Positions 11,790 through 21,214 of a stretch of DNA of 64,000 nucleotides are shown piece by piece. The position numbers and the translations under genes are program-made. Every line of letters starts with the position of its first letter. Within the stretch, counting starts at the first letter, position 1. Source of the DNA: Globisporangium splendens (lineage: Eukaryota; Oomycota; Peronosporomycetes; Pythiales; Pythiaceae); contig VFIW01000023.1 of the NCBI GenBank assembly GCA_006386115.1, positions 434,001-498,000 of the forward strand. The letters are read 5' to 3'. The notes beneath the pieces were generated by a model. It had not been told where the DNA came from, ran no database searches, and saw nothing but the letters and a program-made list of their open reading frames with translations.

Positions 11790-11924
11790 GATACGATGCC
11801 TTGCTCTTGTGCGAGCGTGGACGAAGGGAGAAGCAAGCAACGCAATGGGAAAAAATGCTCGTTCAAGCGTGTTTTTGTTTTTCTGATGTAAACGTGTGTC
11901 TTTTCAGGCATCTGCTGTTTTTGC

Positions 11925-13098
11925 TTAGGGATGGAAGATGAGGTGGAAAATGCTATCGACGACGTCGGATCTCCGCAATGTTCGATCTTCAAAGAGCTCT
12001 GTGGTTGCTCTGGCGTCACAATTCGTTACGTTGCCGTTGCTGCTGACCCTTGCCGCAGTTGGCATCATAAGCTCCTTTAGCAGGAGCAGCACGTCGTTGT
12101 GTGCATTATTTCCTGCGCGCTGGCTTCCAGGCGATGCTGCGGTTTCGAGCACCAGTAGCAACGTGCTCGCCTGGATCTCGCCACTTTCGCTTTGATCCAT
12201 CGCGTGGAAGGGATCTTGGACGACATTAAGCAGCTCTACATCCACACACAAAAGCCAATGCCAAGTTATCCAACCTGAGTTGTCCCAACTCGCCGAATTT
12301 GCACTCACGTTCTAGGAGCAGACACACTTGGACACCGCGCTGGAATTCCGCAAACGAGACGTTCTCGGTCTCATAAAGGTCTTGGAGCGCGTCCCACGTG
12401 CGCTGCTGCAGCGCCTTTGGCAAGTCTTCGCACAGCACTTCGAGCAACTTGGTAAAGTCTCGTCGATGGAGAAGCGTGGTCGTAGTGTTGCTGGTGCGGT
12501 CAAGCGAGCTTTCCTTCGTGACCCCTGGCTGCTGAGTGCCCTCTGCAACATTGGCTTTGGACGGTCGCGTCGAGGTTGCTGCATTCGTTGCACTGAGGTT
12601 ACTGATCGCAGGATTGGAAGATGCCACATTGATCCTGGAGCCTCCTAGGATGGCTCCATTGCCAGCACCAACACCAGCACCAGCAATGCTCTTGGAATCC
12701 GAAATGGGCATGCCGATGGAATGAAACACCTTTACCATGGCGTCGTGGAAACTCGCTTTGTTCGGGTGACTCGCTCGAAGGATGTTTGCCCCCGCGACGA
12801 TCTTGTTTGCGTTCACCTGGAAGCTGAAGAGACTCAAAAGAGCAGTTATGAGCACCAACAAACAACACACGTCTACGAAAAAGAGCGAACATTTACTTGG
12901 ACTGAGCAGCGAGAAAGTTGAGCGGCATGCGCGGTCGCACTGCGAGCAACTCGGCCACGGCATTCGTGAGCAAGTCTCGTGCGCCAGACTTGACTGAATG
13001 ACATGCAGGGAATAGTAACAGAGTGAGTGCATCAATTACGACCTGGCTCTTCTTGTATGCATTTGCAATGGCAGCCAACCGAGGTAGTCGTCACTCAT
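11925..13098 (-). CDS. TPGS1: Tubulin polyglutamylase complex subunit 1-like protein
   Basis: Four exons, 13098-13080, 12993-12897, 12823-12309 and 12235-11925, give 313 residues; introns are 86, 73 and 73 bp and all phases agree. The first exon is only 19 bp (MSDDYL plus one base) with donor GTTGGC, so it is the least certain. The N-terminus (ARDLLTNAVAELLAVRPRMP...NFLAA) has the dimerisation-like helix seen in TPGS1 and RIIa-type proteins. The middle is a Ser/Ala/Asn-rich insert. Residues about 155-215 match the TPGS1 pattern: DFTKLLEVLCEDLP, then a module ending FAEFQRGVQVCLLLE. Human TPGS1 is about 290 residues and helps target the TTLL1 polyglutamylase to cilia and basal bodies. A role in zoospore flagella is an inference. 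The assignment rests on recalled family sequence. Confidence 0.75.
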
Positions 13099-13824
13099 GT
13101 TCGCTTCTTGAATGCGACGCGGTTGACTTTGGTTTCCCACGAGCGACGCTTCGACCTGGGTCAATCAATCGCCCGTTATTCTTGTCCACGGCAACAGCGG
13201 CGGACTTTGGCGTTTATTGACCCGACCGATGGGCTCGTTGCTACCGCTTTCTTCGTATCAAATCTCTTCAGTAGTCAACACATTGAATCGCATCGAGCTT
13301 GGAGGAATGCGTTCTTGCATTTGCGCAAAATGTAGCCATCTGACGAAGTAAAGTTTACAGGTTGAATGACTGGTCCGAGCGCGAACTTAACGGTTTTGTG
13401 CTGGCAGGCAAAATATACACATAAAATGCATTCTGTGCCTGAAAGTTACCACTAAGTATGCATTTTGACTTGGCGAAGTAAAACTAACATGTATCAGTAC
13501 AATTGCTTTAACCCACTGAGCACCAGAGTTCTCTCGAAATTTCGGAATAAAAATAATCTTGATTGAAGTATACCCAGGTGTCTCCGGCAATAAAGACGGT
13601 GACGGAATGCATGGTGATCGCTGCATGAACGCACACACACTAAATTGCAACGGAGCATTTATTCAATCCTACATAGCAAACCCGAGATTTCGTGTCAACG
13701 GTACTTGGTGGACTAAACCAACGAACGAAGCGCAATTGAGTCGCAATCCTCGCACTTGTTCATTCTGACGTAAATGCTGAGTGCCAGATCCGTGTGCCAA
13801 GCTGTTCCTGACTTCGCTGTTAAA
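13099..13824. other. Intergenic, no gene recognised
   Basis: 726 bp upstream of the TPGS1-like gene. It should hold that gene's promoter. I see no coding pattern, RNA gene or repeat. Confidence 0.55.
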
Positions 13825-13956
13825 CTATCGTAGCTTGACCCTTTCGCGGGCAAAGAACTTGGTGTCGATATGGTATTGCCGCTGTGCAGCCGCCGCCATG
13901 GCTTCGCGTTGCCACACGGTCGTGTTGAACAGCACTTGCTCGACGGCCCGACACAC
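13825..13956 (-). pseudogene. C-terminal fragment of a glycosyltransferase paralogue
   Basis: Read on the minus strand, about 44 codons match the C-terminus of the glycosyltransferases at 1124 and 15629. The pattern is VCRAVEQ, then WQREAMAAAAQRQYHIDTKFF, then KLR and a stop, against DVCDAVER, REAMAERAKKQYFIDMNFF and KELR in paralogue A. No upstream catalytic region follows in this orientation. The next 100 bp upstream have no homology I can see. It is therefore a remnant, opposite in direction to the next fragment. Confidence 0.65.
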
Positions 13957-14187
13957 GCTCAATGGTCTGCTTGACATCGCCGTTCCGCATGGCGCCACAG
14001 CTTCGTCTTCCCCTCGCGTCTTCGTCGCGCTTGGCTTCACAGTCAATCACTCGGTCACGAGCGCGTCGTCTCCGCTTTCGTCGCTCGCCGTCGTGCCCGA
14101 TCTCAAGCCGCTGCGACATGGTTGTGAAGAGGGTAGTGATGCTGCCGAGGACGACGTCGCACCGTCGCCGAAGCTGCTGCGCGCCAA

Positions 14188-15111
14188 GCGCCAGCGCATG
14201 GACGTACTCGTCGTAATGTGCTTGTGACGCTCGCCACCTTCTCGATCCTGCTCGAGTACACTGCGATCGCCGACCGCACGGCGCGCAAGAAACCAAGGTT
14301 TCAGCACCGCCAGCTGTACCAGAGCGTCGAGGAGAACCCGAATGCGGCAGCCGGCAACGGCAGTGTCACGCAGTTGTGCGCGTCACTCATCGAGGTCTAC
14401 GGAGAAAGCGAAGATGACGACGAGAACGAGAACGAGAATGAAGCATCCCCTGCCGATGTCTGCATGTCGTTCAAGCAAAACCTGCCGCTGGATGAATTGC
14501 ACCAGCTTGACAGGTTCTGCAACGCGTGCATGCCGAATGAGGAGGATCTGACTGGTCGTCGTCGTTGCCAGCGCAACGAGAACAGGGCACGTCCGAGATG
14601 CTCCTGACAGCGTTGAGCAGGTGCCCAGACGTCGACGTATTTGTCCCCGCTGCGATCTGTGGTGACCACGAGCCAGGACGCCGCCGTCGACACCAAGTGT
14701 AAGTGCGCTGCTACCTGGGCATTTTGGATCTCAATACGACTACTGGAGAAGCCTCGGTAAGAAGAACAAAGAGCCCATTGCTCCATCAGACGATCCAGTC
14801 AAGTCCAATCCGCCTACTGCTCCAGCACCACGGGGCTCGACGATGGGTGTCGCCGTCGCCGCGATGCCGCACATCAATGCGCAGCAGCTTTTCGGCTTGG
14901 GCTTCAAGTGCGCCATGGGACTAAAGGGTGGCAAGAGCTTCACCGCGCACTGCACGGCCGAGAGCGTCTGCGATGCAATCGAGACGCTCTTGCGAAGCAC
15001 TCAGGAACAGACTCGATCGTAGGACGCACCCACACTCGGTACTTTCTCGACATGCACGTGTTCGTGTCGGCGATGACGGAATTGCAAACATACGCTCGCT
15101 CACAGGCGTAG
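14188..15111 (+). pseudogene. Degenerate glycosyltransferase paralogue with internal deletion
   Basis: Plus-strand remnant of the same family. From about 14218 there is a signal-anchor-like stretch (VTLATFSILLEYTAI), then an acidic region unlike the paralogues. At about 14614-14650 the frame reads RCPDVDVFVPAAI, matching RQCPDVDVFLPAGI in both intact genes. The part that should hold the acceptor-side domain is missing. Homology resumes near 14843 (VAVAAMP), continues through FTAHCTAESVCDAIETLL near 14940, and ends in another frame with RYFLDMHVFVSAMTELQTYAR and a stop at 15111. The frame changes and the loss of the centre make a working enzyme unlikely. It lies just upstream of the intact paralogue. 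Confidence 0.65.
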
Positions 15112-15628
15112 AAGATCAGCACGGCGACGACAGTGGACAGTGCGCGCTCGCCAGTACCCGAGGGCGTGCAGCGCCGATGGCTGCGTAAAGAGAGCAGTGA
15201 TAGACATCGAAACGCGATCAGCGATCCGCATAATTCATTTCTTGCATGCAACACGTCACTCTTGCTCCTGAACTCTTCAATTTTATCTTTTAAATTTCCG
15301 AGTCTTTCCTTCTAAGAATAAAGTGTGCGTGCTTGGAAGGAAATATAAAGTATGCGTGTTTGGGGTTCAAAACAAACCAGGTTGCGCCCGCTCGCTCTCG
15401 CTTGCACTGTTTGTTCATATTTTTCATGTTTTATTACGCATTTATCTTCCCGCTCCAACGAGTCCTTTTTTCGTCCAATCAGCAGTCTGCACGCTTTTTC
15501 GCGTCTTCGTAATCTACTATTATCTTCGCTTTCAGTAAACTATCAAATATCAGATTCAATAAACTAAGCCAATCCAACTGCATTTTCGTGCACACACAAT
15601 CATCAAACCGCAGGAAAAGCTCCGCCAC
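15112..15628. other. Upstream region of glycosyltransferase B
   Basis: 517 bp of AT-richer, pyrimidine-rich DNA between the pseudogene and the ATG at 15629. It probably contains the promoter and leader of that gene. No other feature is visible. Confidence 0.5.
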
Positions 15629-17354
15629 ATGACGTCCCCGCCACCGTCTCCTTCGTCCGCGGACGCCGCCGCCAAGCCCAGCAGCAGCAGCAGCTCCGTG
15701 TGGACGCTGCGCAAGTCGCTGGTCGTGGTGCTAGGTGCGTTGGTGGCGCTCGTGGTCTGGTCCATCGGCGCCGAGTACTCGGTGCTCGCGACTGCCAGGA
15801 GCTCCTTCCTGAGCCTCATCCGCACGGCCGCGGACGTGGACGACGACGCAGCCAGTGTTGAGTTCTACCCGAAGGAGGTGTTCGAGATCGACTGGGCCGC
15901 CAAGATCCCCGACGCCGAGCAACTCCACCTGCTGGCGCTGCATTCGGCGTGCGTCAAACACAAGGACAGCGTCATCCCGTGGCACTTTGGCCTGAGCGTC
16001 AACGACGAGAACGACGAGACGGCGACGCAGAACCCCGAGAAAGTGCTCATCAACGAGAACGACCCGGGCCTGCTCGAGAAGCTGCGGCAATGCCCCGACG
16101 TCGACGTGTTCTTGCCCGCGGGCATCCGCTCGTTCGGGTACTGCGAAGACGCCGCCGCGTACACGAAATGTGAGTGCTTTAGTGCGTGCACTGCCTGTTT
16201 AGTTGCGTGCAAACGCGTTGTATGGGCGGCCGCGCTTATACTTATTGGTTCTATGGTGCTGCTCCTTTTGTACTACAGTTTTACAGTCGCGGATGCTGCC
16301 GGCGTGGGTGACGACGGTCGCGTTCCACGACGTAGATCGGAATCGCACGTTCACGTACCACGATTTGTGCCCGAACACGCCGATGATCTTCTTCAACCAC
16401 TACTGGGATGACGTTCCGATGTCTCCGACGTGGCCGCCGACGAAGCCGCTCTACCTCATGCCGAACATCGAGATGTACGAGCTCCAGGCCGAACACTACT
16501 GGAAGGCCGACGTCGTGCTGTGCAAGACGGCGATCTGTGCGCGGTACCTGAACAAGTGGTTTCGTCAGGAGGGCAACCCGAAGAATACGCAGATCATGTA
16601 CACGCGGCACACGACGTCCAACGTGGCGCTCGCGGTGCGTGAGCAGATTGGCGACGATGCGATTGCTCCCAAGAACTTTTCGAGCGTGCGCTTTACGCAC
16701 ACGGCAGGTACGAGCATCCAGAAGGGCACGTCGCGAATCCTCGACTGCTGGCTCACACGGCCGCACTTTCCACCGGTGGACATCTATATCGCCGAACAAC
16801 TGTACAAGAACGACTTTGAAAGCCGCTTTGATGAGGCCATCCAGAAAGCCGACAACGTTAACCTGCATGTGGGCAAGCTGGACGCCGTGCAATTTGGTAA
16901 AGTGATCGCTGAGGGTTCGTTCTTCCTGTGTCCGAGCTTCCAGGAGGGCTACGGCCACTACATCAACCAGGCGCGTGCGTCGGGCGGCGTGATCGTGACG
17001 ACGGACGTCGCGCCCATGAACGAGCTCATCACGCGCAACTCGGGAGTGCTGGTTCACTCCGAGGTGTATGGCTTCAAGGACCAGTTCCTCGGCGGCAAGT
17101 CCGAGCACCCGCACGCGCTCCGGGGCGTGCAGGGCTTCGTGGCTGATCTCCGCGGCAAGGACGTGTGCGCGAGCATCGACGCGATGCTGAGCGAGAATAC
17201 GCCGAAAGACTACGAGAATATGGCACAGCGTGCGCACCAGCAGTTCCTCTTTGACACGATCTTCTTTGCGCAGAAAATGCAAGAGCTCCGCGAATTCGCG
17301 CGCGCCAAAAGCCACCACTACCTGCGCAAGGAACCGGCGTCGGTTGTTCCGTAG
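15629..17354 (+). CDS. GT4-like glycosyltransferase, type II membrane protein (paralogue B)
   Basis: Two exons, 15629-16169 and 16279-17354, with one 109 bp GT-AG intron, give 538 residues. The intron sits at the same codon and phase as intron 1 of paralogue A; both spliced products read TK then FLQSRMLPAW. Paralogue B lacks A's second intron. A Pro/Ser-rich cytosolic tail (1-28) precedes a hydrophobic segment at about 31-47, fitting a signal anchor. The lumenal part shares with A a CPDVDVFLPAGI stretch, CPNTPMIFFNHYWD, and a C-terminal GT-B-like motif starting at Glu403 (EGYGHYINQ) with Gln411 where most family 4 enzymes have Glu. The start has A at -3. An AATAAA-like signal is at about 17425. 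It converges with the EF-hand gene 151 bp away. Substrate unknown. Confidence 0.82.
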
Positions 17355-17505
17355 GCAATACAAGAGAGCAGTATGCGGCCATTTATGCCAGAGATGCAGT
17401 ATCCAGTCCACCAGAATACATAGAGAATAAAAGAAAAACAAGTCCACAGACGTCGTCGTCGAGTTCGTGTTGATGAGGTGCTGCATTGTATTGTGAGCCA
17501 GAATG

Positions 17506-19856
17506 CTATCGGAAGTAGACGTTGGATTTCGGACCGTAAAGCATCCGCAGAAGCGCAACAAACTCGTCAAAGTCCAGCGTCGCGTTGCGGTTGGCGTCAA
17601 ATTCGTCGTACAGACGCTCGACGCCGTCCTTGGTGATGCCGCTGGACGAGATGGCGTCCACCCAAGTGCCGCTGCCACGACTCGTGGCCTGCTCGGTCAT
17701 CACTCTGGCCATCACGTCGTCGTCGTCCACGCGCAGCGCCTCCATGAGCTCCATCTGGCTCACGCCGCCGTCGCCGTTCTTGCCAAACACGCGGAAGATC
17801 TCGAGCAGCTCGCGTCGGTTCTCAGCTGATGTGTTGGCATCACCTCTGCATCCACCAGGAGTCGATGCTCCTCCACCGTACTCACCCTCCAGGTACAAGC
17901 GCACGTTCCCGACCTCGGTGAGTGTGAGCATCTCCCCGATCTGGTACTTGGTCGCGTAGTGGAAGCAGATCTCGAGCAGCTCCTTGAGCGAGACGTGGCC
18001 GTTGCCGTCCTTGTCGATCGCCTGGAACACCGCCGCTTTGCTGCAGGTAATCCTCCATGCGCCGCATTTTCTTTTGCTGCTACACGCGGTGACGCTGCTT
18101 CTTGAGATCCGAGCGCGGTGATGGCGATGATCTAGGCTCGCCATCTCTCATGGCGGATTCCATTTTCCGCTTGGTCTCATCCAGGTGCTGCCGCACGAGA
18201 TCGTCATGGGATGGGGATGCTGGGACCTCAACAGTGTCCTCACTTTTATCATCATGATTTTGCTCGTCCTCGCAGTTGTTCGCTTCGTTGTGTGCATCTG
18301 ACATGTTGCCGCCGCCACTTGTGGGAGTGTTGCTGGCGCTGACATGTGGAAATGGCGCTGTCTTTGGCCGTGTATGCTTGCCGTTGCCACCCGAAAGTTG
18401 CAATGGCGAAGACTCTCTGCTTGGACTCGAGTAATCCTGCGCCTTCGCGATGATTTGGTTGATCGTCCGGAGTTTGCTCATTGACGTATCCCCGTCTCCA
18501 AGCGACAAGGCGTCTTCGTTGTGACTGTCGTCATCACTCTCATTGCCTTCGTTGCTATTACTCCCATTTTTCCGCAGAGTGGAGAACGTCTTGGCCACTT
18601 GAAGAGTGCTGCTCGTCGAAGCCGACTTGTGGAGGAGGTGACTATGTCCATGATGCTGCTGGTGGTGCCGCTTCACTTGGTCCATGAAGTCCACATCCAG
18701 TGAGCTCTTGCGCCGATCAATGACCACGGACTAGCGCTTCTGGGTAAGACTTGGGTGTACCTTCTTGGCGACAGATGCGACAGAGTTGTTGCGAGTCAAG
18801 TCTGTGTCCCTTTGTCCATCAGCAGATGGTAATAAGCTCGGTGTGCTATTTTGGCGCGGAATTGCTGCAAGTGGAAGCCCTTTCTTGCCGTGCTGTGATT
18901 TCTTGTGAACTGCTGAAGCAGTGTGTGATCGAACCGTGATCTGCGAGGCTGGGAGATGCTGTTTGAGAAACTCCGAGGGCTCCAGGAGCTCCCAGTTCAG
19001 TCCACCAGCAGCCTTGTCGTTCTTGGCACTGGCGAATGCAACGTGCAGCGTTTTCTGCGAGGGCACGAGGGACGAGGATTTAGGCTTCATGGTCTCTAGG
19101 TTGGTGTACATGTCGACAGTTTTCCGCTCCAACGTCACGCGGCTCTCAAACGCGTCTTTTGCAGCTAGATGTGCGCTCTCAATCTGGATCTGAATGTCCG
19201 TCATGTCGGTTTTCTCCCCCGTCGTCGTCCCTGGTAGTGAGATGCTGCTGAGACTTGTTGGAAAACTGATCGACAGTTCGTGCTCCAAGTACTTCTTGTC
19301 CATTTTCAAATCGTCGATCTACGAATTCCATTTTGCCTGTAGTCGCTGATGATAGCGCTGACGACTGCTTGTACTCAAACTTGTCAACACAGAGAAGCGG
19401 ACCAACCTGGGCGAGGCTGTGCATCCGCAAGTGATGATTCCGCTCGTGATCTTGGCTGGGATCTTGTTTGTGAGAGAGCTCGTCTCTGCTGGAGACAGGT
19501 TCTTGGTTGCTGTTTTGAAGTTCTTCAGGTCGTTGGTTGTGTCGATCAACTGAAGGGATTGCTGGAGCGGAGATCGAGTTCTTCATCTTCAGCATCATGC
19601 CAAACTTTGCCTGGCAGTTGCGAAGGCGATTTCTCTCAAGCGCAGCGTTGATTTGCGCATCGCTTGGAGTCGTCGCAGCAGCATTAGCTGCTTGGAGTTG
19701 CTCTTCCTCACTGCTCTGTGCCGCGACTAGCAAGTCCAATTCTGGGTTCTTGCTGATGATGTGGTCCAATAGGATCGTGTTCACACGCTGCAAGTCCTTG
19801 AGGCTTTTGCGCGCAACGTGTTCTTTCTTTATAAGGTGAGGTATATTTAGGTTCAT
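17506..19856 (-). pseudogene. EF-hand protein gene, 5' end altered by a LINE and frame broken
   Basis: Minus-strand coding sequence in pieces. Exon 19856-19407 joins 19318 onward across an 89 bp GT-AG intron in phase 0. The frame then meets TAG at 18731-18733, continues in the same frame to TAG at 18080-18082, and the EF-hand part (about 18039-17506) lies in another frame. The two stops and the frame change suggest a pseudogene; very short introns (30 and 43 nt) are an alternative. The C-terminus has a canonical EF-hand loop (DKDGNGHVSLKE), a second with the first Asp replaced (GKNGDGGVSQME) and a third with Ala for the conserved Gly (DANRNATLDFDE). The middle is Ser/His/Asn-rich. The first ten codons (MNLNIPHLIK) come from the 3' end of a LINE-B, so the original start is not visible. 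Function unknown; calcium binding is inferred. Confidence 0.6.
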
Positions 19857-19983
19857 CGTCGTGACCTACAATATCCATTCTCCTACCTAATCTTCAATAC
19901 GAATTTCATCTAGGAGTGTAAATGTGTCTATAGCGCGGATTGCACTAGATCACTTCTGAATGCTAAATAATCTTTGACCAGGA
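19826..19983 (-). mobile_element. LINE-B 3'-end fragment
   Basis: About 158 bp match, in reverse, the 3' end of LINE-B copy 3 (about 62262-62418): the last codons (KDYLAFRSDLVQSAL, then stop), the 3' UTR and the terminal motif ending in an ATAAAG-type repeat. Its tail abuts the EF-hand gene. The other side breaks directly into the 5' end of LINE-B copy 1 at 19984. No target duplication can be seen because the rest of this element is missing. Confidence 0.8.
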
Positions 19984-20250
19984 ATTGTGAAATTTGCGGT
20001 CTACCCCACAGATTAAGCAATACCAAGCCCCAAGACTCAAGCAAGAACCAATCAAGAGCCAGCGTCCCATCCTCAGTAACCAGCTGTTTTCGGAGTTTCG
20101 ACCAATGACGGAGCCTCCTCCTGAACAGCCTCCTGATGGTGGTGGTACGAATTCCGCATTTTCTGGTTGGGATCCCCATCGCGTTGAAGAAATAAAAAGA
20201 GGTATGATGGGCCAGACACCGCCTCAGCCTGATGCTGCTCACCCAGAGAA

Positions 20251-21214
20251 TCCCCGCCAGGTCAACGATCTTTGCTCCGGGAATTGGAAAAGCGCTTCGG
20301 GTTCATTACTCCGGAACACTCGACAGCACTACAGAAACTCTGGTTTATCGTCACATCAAGCATCCCAGTATTGCTGTGGAGAACGAGAGTGGAAATAGTG
20401 CATGAACAGCAACACGTTGCTATCGAAGAAAGCACCAAGCGTGTGTGGACTGCGTGTGTGATGCAAGTGCGAGCTGTGGCTCATCGGATGAGAACGCTCA
20501 AAGGAGAAAAGATCAACGCAACGTGCCTGAGCCAACTGCTCAGCGTACTGGAGAGACAAGACATGTCGCGGCAACTTGAAGCGTGGGCGACAGCGCGTTT
20601 GTATTTCGATGGAGGTGCACGCGGCAACCCAGGTCCAGGAGGCAGTGGATGGGCACTCATCTTCCTGAATGAACGCACCAATCGATGGGAACTCAAAGCA
20701 TGCGGCTATGCGTACATGGGACCAGAAGTCACGAACAACCGGTGCGAATACAGCGCGCTGAAAGATGGCCTGGCATACAGTGCACACTACCTACAGCACT
20801 ATGAAGTCAAGTTGGAAGTCTTCGGAGACAGCCAAATGATTATCGCAGCCCAGAACGGGTTCGCCTCAATACGCCAGACCGAGTTGCAGCCACTAGCAGT
20901 TCGGGTAAACCAAATCATCGCCAACTTTGCGTGGATCTCCTGGAATCACACAATACGAGAACAAAACAAAATGGCCGATCTTCTCGCCAACGTGGCAATG
21001 AACTCCAAGAATGCGAAGATACTCACCGACGAATCGCGGGGGAACGATCAAATTCTTATGTCCCAAGTCGCAGCTCTACTAGACAATGATATCGGTGCCA
21101 CACCGTCAAAACTTAGAAACACCTCACTGTCAGCAGTGTTAATGAGACTCAGGAATTCTTAAACTATATGTAGATCATAAGTTAAATAGAATTACCTTCT
21201 CTCTCTCTCTCTCT
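20251..21214 (+). mobile_element. LINE-A 3' fragment nested in LINE-B ORF1 (copy 1)
   Basis: A 5'-truncated non-LTR insertion of 964 bp. It begins in the linker before RNase H, includes the end of the LINE-A reading frame, a short 3' UTR (gtagatcataagttaaatag) and a (CT)n tail. Flanks repeat gctcacccagagaa at 20237-20250 and ctcacccagagaa at 21215-21227. Homology to the inverted copy at 50130-52111 defines its LINE-A origin. Confidence 0.88.
20272..21162 (+). CDS. LINE-A RNase H domain reading frame (copy 1)
   Basis: An open frame of 296 codons inside the LINE-A fragment. It has the RNase H core acids: Asp in FDGGARGNPGPGGSGW, Glu in NRCEYSALKDGL, Asp in VFGDSQMI and Asp in NKMADLLAN. The N-terminal 100 residues are a helical linker. 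It is the C-terminal part of a larger LINE-A polyprotein cut off by 5' truncation, so its ATG is probably an internal Met. The enzyme type degrades the RNA strand of RNA-DNA hybrids. Expression from this location is unproven, but the frame is unbroken in all three array units. Confidence 0.75.
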   Translation: MLRELEKRFGFITPEHSTALQKLWFIVTSSIPVLLWRTRVEIVHEQQHVAIEESTKRVWTACVMQVRAVAHRMRTLKGEKINATCLSQLLSVLERQDMSRQLEAWATARLYFDGGARGNPGPGGSGWALIFLNERTNRWELKACGYAYMGPEVTNNRCEYSALKDGLAYSAHYLQHYEVKLEVFGDSQMIIAAQNGFASIRQTELQPLAVRVNQIIANFAWISWNHTIREQNKMADLLANVAMNSKNAKILTDESRGNDQILMSQVAALLDNDIGATPSKLRNTSLSAVLMRLRNS

